Shown piece by piece: positions 34,719 through 42,660 of a DNA stretch of 64,000 nt. Below the pieces are notes generated by a model. That model ran no database searches. It was not told the DNA's origin and was given only the letters and a program-made list of their open reading frames with translations. Origin of the DNA: CBDFKS01 sp965248905. GTDB lineage: Bacteria; Chloroflexota; Dehalococcoidia; Lucifugimonadales; JAGWBF01. Both the position numbers and the translations under genes were made by a program. The stretch lies in assembly GCA_965248905.1 (NCBI GenBank), contig CBDFKS010000007.1, positions 1,922,001-1,986,000 on the forward strand, in the 5' to 3' direction. The first letter of the stretch is position 1. Each line of letters begins with the position of its first letter.

Positions 34719-34748
34719 ATTTTAACAGCACTGAGATGGCAATGTCAA
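34719..34748 (-). promoter_or_regulatory. Promoter of the ilv-leu operon
   Basis: TTGACA (34743-34748), an 18-base spacer and TAAAAT (34719-34724) on the minus strand, directly before the T-box leader. Confidence 0.75.
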
Positions 34749-34858
34749 TAGGATGGGCAATGATGCGGTTTACACACCCTCGCCTAAGAATATGCAAAAT
34801 GGTTTCTACGGTGCCTGATTTGGCTTGACAGAATAGAAAAGAGTGTGAAGAATAAGGA

Positions 34859-34894
34859 AGCGGGCACCCCGCCTGGAAAAGTGAGATGCCCGCT
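34859..34894 (-). terminator. Hairpin after a small two-gene unit
   Basis: AGCGGGCA and TGCCCGCT arms form an 8-bp stem. On the minus strand CTTCCTTATTCTTC follows, moderately T-rich. It lies 14 bases beyond the stop of the 48-aa gene and would end that transcript before the ilv promoter. Confidence 0.6.
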
Positions 34895-34907
34895 CCAGCG
34901 TTGGGCT

Positions 34908-35054
34908 CTAGGTTTTGACCTGGAGCCCTTCGTCACCTCGTAGACCCTGGATGTACCCTATGAGCCACCCAATCTGCCTATGAGTTGCCTTGCCCCTAGC
35001 CAGCATGGAACGGAGGATTCCATCGGCCTTGGCGTCTTTCTCGGAAACAGCCAT
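34908..35054 (-). CDS. Small protein of unknown function (48 aa)
   Basis: Starts ATG 35054 with AAGGAG 7 bases upstream. The protein opens MAVSEKDAKADGILRSMLAR and ends DEGLQVKT; it is helical and charged, with no signal or membrane segment. I do not recognise it. It follows the 151-aa gene by 35 bases in the same orientation and is closed by a hairpin. This suggests a two-gene unit, possibly of phage or mobile origin. Confidence 0.5.
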   Translation of the reverse strand: MAVSEKDAKADGILRSMLARGKATHRQIGWLIGYIQGLRGDEGLQVKT

Positions 35055-35089
35055 TAGCTGCTCCTTGCCACTCAGCTTTGCAGGACAAC

Positions 35090-35545
35090 CTATCGAACCT
35101 CGACTAGTTCAGATTGCTCCTGCTCATGGCCATTACGTTTGCGCGTCGATTCGACGAGTCTGTAAACCCCAGGCTTGAGTTTTTCCCAACAATCCATGTT
35201 GCCAAGCATACCGTAGATAATCCAGCCAGCAGTTTGAGGGTTATTAAACAGACCAGCAGCTAGGAGGTCTCGTTTAGCTTTTCTGGGCAACAACACATTC
35301 CCGTTGCTCCTAGCCCATTGGACAATCGCATCTTCCCGTTGCTTAGATAGCGTTTTGCCTTGTGTTGGTACGAATATCGGCTCTGGCTCAGCTATGTTGT
35401 GGTCTTCTCTGTATAGACGAATCGTCCCCTCTAGGGTAGCAATCTCTTGGTCAAGAAGTTGAAGTTGAGCCGATATCTCCTGGCGTTCTGCTCTGCGATT
35501 ACCGATCATCTCTTGTAGAGATTGAATGAGACCTTGTCCATTCAT
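35090..35545 (-). CDS. Hypothetical protein with coiled coil and winged-helix-like C-terminus
   Basis: A 151-aa protein from ATG 35545 (GAGGTG 5 bases upstream). Residues 5-55 form a heptad-rich coiled coil (AERQEISAQLQLLDQEIATL). The C-terminal half (RKAKRDLLAAGLFNNPQTAG, PGVYRLVES) resembles a small winged helix seen in DNA-associated hypotheticals. The function is unknown. A TGTGACC palindrome lies just upstream, so it may regulate its own unit. Confidence 0.6.
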   Translation of the reverse strand: MNGQGLIQSLQEMIGNRRAERQEISAQLQLLDQEIATLEGTIRLYREDHNIAEPEPIFVPTQGKTLSKQREDAIVQWARSNGNVLLPRKAKRDLLAAGLFNNPQTAGWIIYGMLGNMDCWEKLKPGVYRLVESTRKRNGHEQEQSELVEVR

Positions 35546-35576
35546 GTTGCACCTCACGTTTTAGTGTGACTTGACT

Positions 35577-35593
35577 GTGACCGAAGGTCACAT
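35577..35593. promoter_or_regulatory. Operator-like palindrome
   Basis: TGTGACC-GAA-GGTCACA is a perfect 7-bp inverted repeat, 32 bases before the start of the 151-aa gene. It resembles CRP/FNR-type half sites, but the 7-base separation of TGTGA and TCACA is one longer than usual. Confidence 0.5.
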
Positions 35594-35609
35594 GATACCG
35601 TCGATGGTG

Positions 35610-35681
35610 TGGAGCGGCGGGGATTCCAACCCCGTTTCCTTGGGTTTAAACCAAGGGCCTATGCACATGGCTGACCGCCCC
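35610..35681 (-). tRNA. tRNA-like sequence with UAA anticodon (degenerate or unusual)
   Basis: A 72-base cloverleaf can be drawn on the minus strand. The acceptor is GGGGCGG/CCGCTCC with one G-U, D-stem GCC/GGC, anticodon stem CTTGG/CCAAG with loop TTTAAAC, and T-stem CGGGG/CCCCG. The anticodon would be UAA (Leu), but the long variable arm of tRNA-Leu is absent. The T-loop is TTGGAAT instead of TTCGAAT, and the D-loop lacks GG. It is probably a decayed or mobile-element tRNA-like structure and not a working tRNA. No CCA is encoded directly after A73. Confidence 0.35.
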
Positions 35682-35687
35682 ACGAAA

Positions 35688-35736
35688 TACGCTACCTTTG
35701 TAGTTAAGGTTCCCGCCCACCTACAAAGGTAGCGTA
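35688..35736. repeat. Perfect 16-bp inverted repeat
   Basis: TACGCTACCTTTGTAG (35688-35703) and CTACAAAGGTAGCGTA (35721-35736) are exact reverse complements around a 17-base loop. It lies between the tRNA-like sequence and the IS1595 remnant. It could be a terminator, a transposon end or an integration site. Confidence 0.7.
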
Positions 35737-35761
35737 GCATATGGGGATTTGAATATCAACC

Positions 35762-35980
35762 TTGAAAAAGCCAAAGAGCAGTCGAAAGCACCAAGACACA
35801 AGTATCTCGCTTGCGCACCTGTCTTTTGAGGAAGCAGTGTCAGGGTTAGTGCGGGATGAGTCTAAGCGTGAGGATTCACAGGCTGAGGAGTCTTGCAAAA
35901 CCAAAGCAAGCGCCCCTGAGTCTGGGACATCAAAGCGGCGAAGCGAACAGAATCAGACTCATTCCGACGATTCCGCCTGA
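35762..35980 (+). CDS. Possible small accessory protein next to the IS1595 transposase (72 aa)
   Basis: TTG start; the N-terminal part KKPKSSRKHQ...ISLAHLSFEEAVSGLV resembles a short protein often seen beside IS1595-type transposases. The second half (35862 onward) is antisense to the end of the transposase, so the true length is uncertain. The ribosome-binding site is weak. Confidence 0.35.
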   Translation: MKKPKSSRKHQDTSISLAHLSFEEAVSGLVRDESKREDSQAEESCKTKASAPESGTSKRRSEQNQTHSDDSA

Positions 35981-36886
35981 AATCAAACTCACCTAGATAA
36001 CACGGAATGTAATCATCCCCGATGTGGTGGAAGGTTCCATAGATTCCGCTCTTGAGTATTGACCAGTAGTTATCTATGTTCTGCGTATGGATATCGCCAC
36101 TCACATATTCCACTTCATGGTCAATCACATCGTGCGGTAGCTCACTGTTTAGATAGCGGTAAGCAGGGTTCCCGTCTGTTATAAGCCGAGTGTCTAAGGT
36201 ATCAACCCACTGTACGATGATTGGATGTAGCTCCGCCTTCGTAACTGCATTAACCCTGATAGTTCGAACTGGCCCACCACTCCAAAGATAATAGTTTTGC
36301 CCTCACGCCAATCTTTCTTTGGCAGCTTTGGCCGAATCCCCATCTCAATTTCATCTTTCACACGCTCGTGATAGGCAGGAGCACCCCGCCTACGCCTAGC
36401 GTGAAGGAAAGTCTCATCCGCTTCGACATCCCCTGCCATTGGTTCGAGTAAGTCTTTCTCTCGCATGGCTTCCCTGATTCTGTGAGCCATGAACCAAGCC
36501 GATCTATAGGACCCTAGGTCCAACATGCGATAGAGTTGGTGGGCACTGATACCCTTCTTCGAGGATGTCATCAGGAATAATGCGGCCAGCCATTTCCCTA
36601 GAGGAATCTTGGAATCTCCGAAGATGGTGCCTACGGTAGCGGTAAACTGTTTTTTGCAGGAGCGGCACTTATACAGCTTTGTGACAGTGTTCTTGCTGGC
36701 TTTCCGACGTTCTACCTTGTACGGCTCTGGAGCGCCACACTTGGGGCAGTGGGCACCATTAGGCCAACGCATCCGCTCTAGGAATTCACGACATTCTTCA
36801 TCTGACCACTTAAGAAATGCTTGGAACGTCAATCTCTGGCTAGCCATTGCACTAATTCCATCAATTCGATGGTTAAATATTATCAC
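35862..36886 (-). pseudogene. IS1595 (ISXO2-like) transposase, frameshifted
   Basis: The N-terminal part (36886-36194) has a zinc ribbon CPKCG...CRSC and the start of the DDE domain (GDVEADETFLHARR). Near 36265 the frame shifts. The rest continues in another frame as VRTIRVNAVTKAEL, LITDGNPAYRYL, then HTQNIDNYWSILKSGIYGTF (catalytic region) and YLGEFDFRRNRRN, ending at 35862. The likely start is Met 36847 (MASQRLTFQAF). One or a few bases must have been lost around GTGGTGGGCCAG. It is inactive unless frameshifting restores it. Confidence 0.85.
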
Positions 36887-37039
36887 ATTCCAGAGGTTGT
36901 GTCAAGTGCATAATTGCCATAGGATGTGTTCCTCAAGTGGGATGAAAGCCCTGGGCCTGACCCCTGCGGGTTCCGCAGACCTGTTGAAACCCCGCTCCGG
37001 TTGTGCTACCTTACCCCAAACTAAGCAGCAGGTGAAGCC

Positions 37040-38101
37040 ATGACTCTGAGTTCCGATGCCCTCACTTCACGTCGCGTCGATGTCGACGGCAGCATCGACG
37101 ACGCCATTGAGCTTTGCTATGAGCAGGGCTGGACCGATGGCCTTCCGGTAATACCTCCCACTGAGGACCGAGTGCTAAGGTTCCTGGATTTCGTGGGCCG
37201 CCACCCCTCTGACGTAATCGGCGTCGAACCGGTCAGAGGTCGAGTGATAACTGCCGAGAAGGTTGCGATAAGTGCCGTGATGGCCGGATGTCGCCCCGAA
37301 TACATGCCCGTTATCATGGCCGCGGCGGAAGGCATGGTCGAGCCAGACTACAATCTGCATGGCAGCTCCGCCAGCACCGGTGGCTCGGCGCCTTTGCTGG
37401 TGATTAACGGGCCCGTCCGAGAGAAGCTGGGATTCGCCAGCGGCCACAACATCTTCGGGCCAGGGCCCGACCGCCGGGCCAATGCCACCGTCGGAAGGGC
37501 CATAAGGCTGCTGCTCATCAATGCCCTCGAGAACCACCCCGGAGTGTTGGACCGCTCGACGTTGGGCCACCCCGGCAAGTACAGCTACTGCATCGCCGAG
37601 GACGAGGAGAACAGCCCCTGGGAGCCACTACACGTGGAACGAGGCTTTCCCCTAGAGTCTAGCACAGTAACCCTGTTCACTTCCCTGGGTCCTACACAGA
37701 CCGAGCTGGCAGCGGGGGCAGGCACCCCTGAGAAGGTGCTCACGGCCGTGGCGGATAGCATGCTCGCCTTCGGCACAGGCCATGGCGAAATGCTGCTGGT
37801 GGTTTCTCAGGAGCACGGCAACTTCATGAAAGAGGCCGGCTGGGACAAAAAGCAGGTGAGGGATTTCCTGTTTCAGAAAGCTCGGAGGACCGCCGAGGAG
37901 TGGGTCGCTGCCCAGAAGATCGATCCCCAGCCTCCAGGTACCGAAAAGGATGAAATCCCGGTTTGCCGAACCCCTGAAGGGGTAGTTCTACTGGCCGGAG
38001 GCGGTTCGGGAGGTCAGTGGTCCGCCTTGATACCTCGCTGGGGTAAGGGAATAATGTCACGCTCATTGACCAAGAAAATCGATACCAGCAATATACTCTA
38101 A
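37040..38101 (+). CDS. Uncharacterised protein upstream of the UGSC selenoprotein
   Basis: A 353-aa soluble protein with no domain I can name. Conserved-looking blocks are EQGWTDGLPVIPPTEDRVL, AGCRPEYMPVIMAAAEGM, FGPGPDRRANATVGRAIRL and LLAGGGSGGQWSALIP. The first block recurs in proteins encoded beside UGSC (seleno)proteins, as here: the UGSC gene starts 55 bases downstream. A joint redox or dehalogenase-like complex is possible but unproven. AGGTG precedes the ATG. Confidence 0.75.
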   Translation: MTLSSDALTSRRVDVDGSIDDAIELCYEQGWTDGLPVIPPTEDRVLRFLDFVGRHPSDVIGVEPVRGRVITAEKVAISAVMAGCRPEYMPVIMAAAEGMVEPDYNLHGSSASTGGSAPLLVINGPVREKLGFASGHNIFGPGPDRRANATVGRAIRLLLINALENHPGVLDRSTLGHPGKYSYCIAEDEENSPWEPLHVERGFPLESSTVTLFTSLGPTQTELAAGAGTPEKVLTAVADSMLAFGTGHGEMLLVVSQEHGNFMKEAGWDKKQVRDFLFQKARRTAEEWVAAQKIDPQPPGTEKDEIPVCRTPEGVVLLAGGGSGGQWSALIPRWGKGIMSRSLTKKIDTSNIL

Positions 38102-38155
38102 TAGCTCCTCTGGTGCTATAATGAGTCATTAAGAAAACAGGTCGGAGGTGCCGAT

Positions 38156-38698
38156 ATGGTTATCGAGGCAACGAAGCTGAGGCTGCTGGACCCCACAGTC
38201 GAGGCCCTGCCAGACTCCACAGTGCTTGCTCCACGACCCGAGCGGCTGGACGGGAAGATCGTTGGACTCCTTTCCAACAGCAAGCCAAATGCCGACAAGC
38301 TGATGGATGCTGTTTTCGCGCTGCTTCAGGACACATATGATTTCAAGGATGTGGTCCGTCTCAATAAGGGCGATGCATCCCGCCCGGCGCCCAAGCACAT
38401 AATGGACGAGCTACTGGAGAAGTGTGACTTGGTGATAACCGCCACAGGTGATTGAGGCTCCTGCAGCTCGTGCAGTATGCACGACGCCATCACCGTTGAG
38501 AAGGCTGGGAAGCCCGCCGCCCTAATATGCACCGAACCATTCACTCCCACCGCGAAGTCCATTGCCAAGATAAGGGGCATCGCCGATTACCCCTTCGCCA
38601 TCGTCACCCATCCTGTGGGCACATTGGACAGCGATGGTGTGATGGCGCGGGCCAGACAGGCCTTGCCCAGAGTCATGGAGATTCTCCTAACCAAATAG
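38156..38698 (+). CDS. UGSC-type selenoprotein (in-frame TGA read as selenocysteine)
   Basis: The frame runs from ATG 38156 to a TGA at 38453-38455 and continues in frame to TAG 38698, giving 180 residues with Sec at 100. The sequence around it is LVITATGD-U-GSCSSCSMHD, the defining U-G-S-C motif of the family described from marine metagenome selenoproteomes. The downstream part (AGKPAALICTEPFTPTAKS) continues the same domain. GGAGGT lies 7 bases before the start. Read as two genes it would be a truncated protein plus an orphan with no start signal. No sel genes are in the window. Confidence 0.88.
38453..38488 (+). promoter_or_regulatory. Candidate bacterial SECIS element
   Basis: Directly after the TGA, CTGCA-GCTCG-TGCAG (38461-38475) forms a 5-bp stem with a 5-base loop; GGC (38456-38458) and GCC (38486-38488) could close an outer stem. 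Loop position 11-15 bases after the TGA is near the usual range. It is short, so this is moderate evidence. Confidence 0.5.
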
Positions 38699-38856
38699 GT
38701 CCTGAATCCCTACCCCATATTGGCTGCATCACTTGATGACACCGAGGTGTCGAAAGCCCAGGTATGACCCAGGAGATGTTGAGGAAGTCATGATAGCAAC
38801 TGGGTGACGTCGAGGTAGACCTGGCAAAGAGCCTTGCCACAGCACACCAGACAGCT

Positions 38857-38895
38857 AGAAGGAGGGCCGATTAATTGAAACGGCCTTCTTTTCTT
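38857..38895 (+). terminator. Intrinsic terminator before the first MFS gene
   Basis: AGAAGGAGGGCCG and CGGCCTTCTT arms (stem with a 2-base bulge) are followed by TTCTTTT. It ends the selenoprotein transcript. The remaining part of 38699-38964 has no gene. Confidence 0.65.
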
Positions 38896-38964
38896 TTGCC
38901 TGGCTTTTTAACGCCGTCGACCTTATCATAAGTCGGGCTAGACAAGCTTATCCAGGAGACAGAT

Positions 38965-40206
38965 TTGGAAGACGCCTCTGAGGCTCCGAAACGCCGAGAA
39001 CAGACCAGAGGGTTTATGTTGGGGAGCCTGTCGGTAGGCCACGGCATCTCCCACCTCTACGACCAGGGATTCCCGGTGTTCATGCCGACCATCACTTTAT
39101 CGTTGGGGCTGAGTACCCTTCAAGTGGCGGCTCTCCATGGCTTGAGACAGGCAGGCTTCGGAGTTGTAAATCTGGGCGGCGGTCCCTTGGTGGATAGGAT
39201 GAAGCGCCACTGGGGGCTTATTCTCACAGGCTGCCTGGTATGGGCTGGTCTCGCTTTTGCGCTGGTGGGAGCCTCTCCCAACTTCGGAGTCCTGATCGTA
39301 TCGGTTATGTTCGTATCCGTGCCGGGGGCCCTATGGCACCTACCCTCGACAGCGGCTATCTCCCAGCGTTTTCCGGACCGGAGGGGCTTCGCCATATCGA
39401 TGCACGGCTTCGGGTCCAACATAGGGAACGTAGTAGGTCCCGTGCTGGCGGGCGCGTTGCTGGGCGTATTTTTCTGGAGAAACGTCTTTTTTATTTACAC
39501 TGCCCCTGCTCTCATCCTCGCGGTTTTCGTGTGGTGGTCGCTGAGGAACTTGGGAAAGGAAGATGACGAGGGTGAGCCCAGAGAGATGTCCGCCCGGTTC
39601 CGAGATGCGTTGACCATACTCAAGAGCCCCACCGTGTCCGGACTCATAGTGGCTGCCTCGCTTATCAATGTGGGCCAATTCGCCCTTTTCAACTGGACGC
39701 CCTTTTATCTGGAGGAAGATCTGGGTATGGGCCACTTCAAGGCGGGGTTTTACTACGCTCTCCTGACGGGCTCTGGCATTATCTCGGCACCGGTGTTAGG
39801 GGTCCTTTCAGACAAGTTTGGGCGGAAGACCGTATTGGTGCCGGGCTTCTGCATTGCCACGGTACTTGCGATGCTAGTTGCGAGCGCCGGCGACAGTGTA
39901 CTGCTGCCCCTGGTCCTGGCCGGGATGGGTCTGTTCAGCTTCGCCATGCATCAGGTCATTCAGGCGGCTGTCTTGGACGCCGTCGGCACGGGCACCGAGG
40001 CCACTACCATCGGACTGCTCTTTGGACTCAACGGAGTAGTCTCGGGCGCATCGCCCTTCCTGGCAGCTTTTATAATTAATTACCTGGGCGGATACGAGTC
40101 GATCTATTACTATGCGGGAATTCTGACAGCGGCTACCGCGGTGGTTGTGGCTATTACACCCTTTTATAAACAGAACGTATCTGTCACTGTCGAACAGAAA
40201 GGGTGA
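38965..40206 (+). CDS. MFS transporter
   Basis: Major facilitator (413 aa, 12 predicted helices) with the loop signatures PDRRGFAISMHGFG and LSDKFGRKTVLVPG (motif A-like). It starts at TTG 38965 with AGGAG 6 bases upstream. The substrate is unknown. A close paralogue follows 112 bases downstream with the same beginning (GSLSVGHGISHLYD) and the same C-terminal segment. The pair probably arose by tandem duplication. Confidence 0.88.
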   Translation: MEDASEAPKRREQTRGFMLGSLSVGHGISHLYDQGFPVFMPTITLSLGLSTLQVAALHGLRQAGFGVVNLGGGPLVDRMKRHWGLILTGCLVWAGLAFALVGASPNFGVLIVSVMFVSVPGALWHLPSTAAISQRFPDRRGFAISMHGFGSNIGNVVGPVLAGALLGVFFWRNVFFIYTAPALILAVFVWWSLRNLGKEDDEGEPREMSARFRDALTILKSPTVSGLIVAASLINVGQFALFNWTPFYLEEDLGMGHFKAGFYYALLTGSGIISAPVLGVLSDKFGRKTVLVPGFCIATVLAMLVASAGDSVLLPLVLAGMGLFSFAMHQVIQAAVLDAVGTGTEATTIGLLFGLNGVVSGASPFLAAFIINYLGGYESIYYYAGILTAATAVVVAITPFYKQNVSVTVEQKG

Positions 40207-40317
40207 GTCTGCCCTTAACCCCTCTAGCGACCTTAGATCGTAGAAGCCGGTGGCTTCGGATCCACCGTTCTAGGTCTAATAACAATACTTTCTCTGCCGT
40301 TCTCTCGGGAGGTGCAT

Positions 40318-41577
40318 TTGGAAGAGGCCTCTCAGGCTCAGACCGGACAAGACCCAGGAGTTGACCGAAGGCAGAATCGCGGCTTCATCCTGGGAAGCCT
40401 TTCGGTTGGCCACGGTATATCTCACCTCTATGACCTGGGTCTGCCTCTGATTATCTCTGAAATCGCTCGCGCCTCCGCGATGGGCCTTAGTAACTTTCAG
40501 GTTGCCAGCCTCTTTTCCATAAGACAGGCCGGCTCCGGTGCCGTGAACTTGGGCGGTGGCCCTTTTGTAGACATGTTGAAAAACCAGTGGGGCCTCATCC
40601 TGACCGGGTGCATGGTGGGGTCCGCCATCTCTTACGCTTTTCTTGGGGCATCGCCCAACTTCGGCGTTCTGGTAGTAGCAATACTTTGTGTATCGATACC
40701 GGGTACTCTCTGGCACCTGCCCGCGGCGGCGGCCCTATCGCAGCGTTTTCCTGATCGACGTGGCTTTGCCATGTCCATTCACGGCACGGTACCAAGCGTA
40801 GGCAATTACCTCGGTCCCCTGTTAGCCGGCGTGCTCCTGAGCGTATTGTTCTGGCGATACGTTCTTTTTCTTTACACCGTACCAGCCCTGATAACGGCGG
40901 TCTTCGTATGGTGGTCCCTGAAGGATGTGGGGAGAGGGGGTGAACAGGAAGAGCGAAGGGAGATAGGGTCCCAGTTCCGACAGGCCGGGAAAGTGATCAA
41001 GAACCCTGTGATATTGTGGTTGGTGGTATCAGCGATGCTCCGGGGAATAGGGCTTAACGCTGTTGCTCACTGGACCCCTTTCTATCTGCGGGACGAGCTA
41101 GGAATGGGCCGCATCGAGGCAGGTTTTCATTTGGGCCTGCTCTCCGGCCTGGGCGTACTTTCCGCGCCGGTGCTGGGTGCGTTGTCCGATAGATTCGGCC
41201 GCAAAGCGGTCCTGGTACCAGGCTTTATAGTCGCAGCAACCCTCTCTTTGCTGGTCGTCAGCACGGGAGACAGTTTCCTTCTGGCTCTGGTAATGGCAGG
41301 TATGGGGCTTTTCAGCTTTGCCCTGCACCAGATTATTCAAGCAGCGGTTCTGGATGTAGTCGGTCGAGGTACGGAAGCCACGGCCATAGGCATGCTTTTC
41401 GGCATCAATGGGATCGTTGGCGCCGCTTCTCCCTTCGTGGCGATCCTCGTGATTAACCATCTGGGAGGTTATGGGTCCATCTATTACTACGCTGGGGCTC
41501 TGACGTTGCTTCCCGCGATTCTCATTATGTTTATTCCTCTGAGGGCACACAACGAGGCAGAGCCTGCGAAGGTCTGA
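40318..41577 (+). CDS. MFS transporter, paralogue of the preceding gene
   Basis: About 419 aa from TTG 40318. GGGAGG lies 5 bases upstream and the protein start then matches its paralogue; a GTG at 40312 overlaps that SD. Motif A-like LSDRFGRKAVLVPG, FPDRRGFAMSIHG, and FALHQIIQAAVLDVVGRGTE are shared with the neighbour. Differences cluster in helices 1-2 (an extra SEIARASAM insertion) and the middle loop, suggesting a different substrate range. Confidence 0.88.
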   Translation: MEEASQAQTGQDPGVDRRQNRGFILGSLSVGHGISHLYDLGLPLIISEIARASAMGLSNFQVASLFSIRQAGSGAVNLGGGPFVDMLKNQWGLILTGCMVGSAISYAFLGASPNFGVLVVAILCVSIPGTLWHLPAAAALSQRFPDRRGFAMSIHGTVPSVGNYLGPLLAGVLLSVLFWRYVLFLYTVPALITAVFVWWSLKDVGRGGEQEERREIGSQFRQAGKVIKNPVILWLVVSAMLRGIGLNAVAHWTPFYLRDELGMGRIEAGFHLGLLSGLGVLSAPVLGALSDRFGRKAVLVPGFIVAATLSLLVVSTGDSFLLALVMAGMGLFSFALHQIIQAAVLDVVGRGTEATAIGMLFGINGIVGAASPFVAILVINHLGGYGSIYYYAGALTLLPAILIMFIPLRAHNEAEPAKV

Positions 41578-41632
41578 TGCAGGGTGTTCTCGTCAGGGTT
41601 CCGCGACTTCATTGCAGTCATTAAGTAGGGTC

Positions 41633-42658
41633 TTAAGCCTTCAACCCCGGAAAGATAGCGTCGCGAAAGGCTTGGAAGGTCGCCTCTGGGAAGCCATAGG
41701 ACTCCAGGGTCTGGAGGAACAGTCGAGGCACCCCGTACTCCTCCAGCTCTTTTAGTCTACGAACGAAGTAATCGGTGGTGCCAAACAGCCCAATTACCTC
41801 GCATATTTCCGCCACCAGTTGGTCTGAGAGGAAAGAGGTTAATCGCCGGGCTTCCTCCCAGTTCTCAGCGTGGGGTATGTCCGGATAGAGGCTCTGGAGC
41901 TCCGGGGGGACCTCGATATCCGGTATGTCCAGCCCAGCTTCTCTGAGCCAGCGGACACGATAAGGCTCAAGGGCCCACTGAGCGCATATGGGCCGCGCCA
42001 TGCCACGGGCCGATTCAATGTCCTTCTCCAAGTGGACCCGACCTGCATATATGACATCCAACGAGCTTGGGTCCCTACCCGCCTTTTTCGCTCCGGCCTC
42101 CAACAGCTTTTTCGCTCCGTCTAGCATCGCAGGATGAAGACCAACGGCGAGAAGGGCGCCGTCGGCGACTTCACCGGCTAGCTCGATGGTCTTGGGGCCG
42201 GTTGCTGCGATCATGATGGGTATATTGTGTCCTGAGGCGTAGGGCAGACGGGCCTCGAACCCATCCAAAGAGACCCTTTCGCCGGCCAAAAGACGCTTTA
42301 GCGTGACCACAGCTTCTCGCATCTGCTTTAAGGTGGCCGCAGGTTTCCCGATGGTCCTCACAGCGCTGTAGCCGGTCCCCATTATGATTCCCAGGCGACC
42401 GGGGGCAAGCTCCTCTACCGTTTGTATCAAAGAGGCCAGCACCGAGACATGGCGAGTAATGGGATTAGTTACCGCTGTGTATAGAGTCAGATTGGAAGTG
42501 GATTGAGCTGCGAGTGCCAGGGCGATGTACACGTCCCGCATTATCAACTGGGTGTCGGGGACACCCATGCCTGCGAATCCGACCTCTTCCAGACGGCGGG
42601 CGAATATCGCGGTCTGACTCGCTCGGGCGCCTCCGGCCACACGCAAAATTATGTCCAT
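41633..42658 (-). CDS. LLM-class flavin-dependent oxidoreductase (luciferase-like, probable F420 type)
   Basis: TIM-barrel monooxygenase/reductase (341 aa). It has YIALALAAQSTSNLTLYTAV, ELAPGRLGIIMGTGYSAVR and IPIMIAATGPKTIELAGEVADG, typical of F420-dependent methylene-tetrahydromethanopterin-reductase-like proteins. The reaction is not predictable. Convergent with the MFS gene, and 2 bases from the phosphatase gene, with which it is co-transcribed. Confidence 0.87.
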   Translation of the reverse strand: MDIILRVAGGARASQTAIFARRLEEVGFAGMGVPDTQLIMRDVYIALALAAQSTSNLTLYTAVTNPITRHVSVLASLIQTVEELAPGRLGIIMGTGYSAVRTIGKPAATLKQMREAVVTLKRLLAGERVSLDGFEARLPYASGHNIPIMIAATGPKTIELAGEVADGALLAVGLHPAMLDGAKKLLEAGAKKAGRDPSSLDVIYAGRVHLEKDIESARGMARPICAQWALEPYRVRWLREAGLDIPDIEVPPELQSLYPDIPHAENWEEARRLTSFLSDQLVAEICEVIGLFGTTDYFVRRLKELEEYGVPRLFLQTLESYGFPEATFQAFRDAIFPGLKA

Positions 42659-42660
42659 CG

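Noticed and set aside
35656..36921. IS1595 terminal inverted repeats sharing TATGCAC
   Set aside because: Only seven contiguous bases match (35661 region versus 36909 region); too weak to set the element limits.
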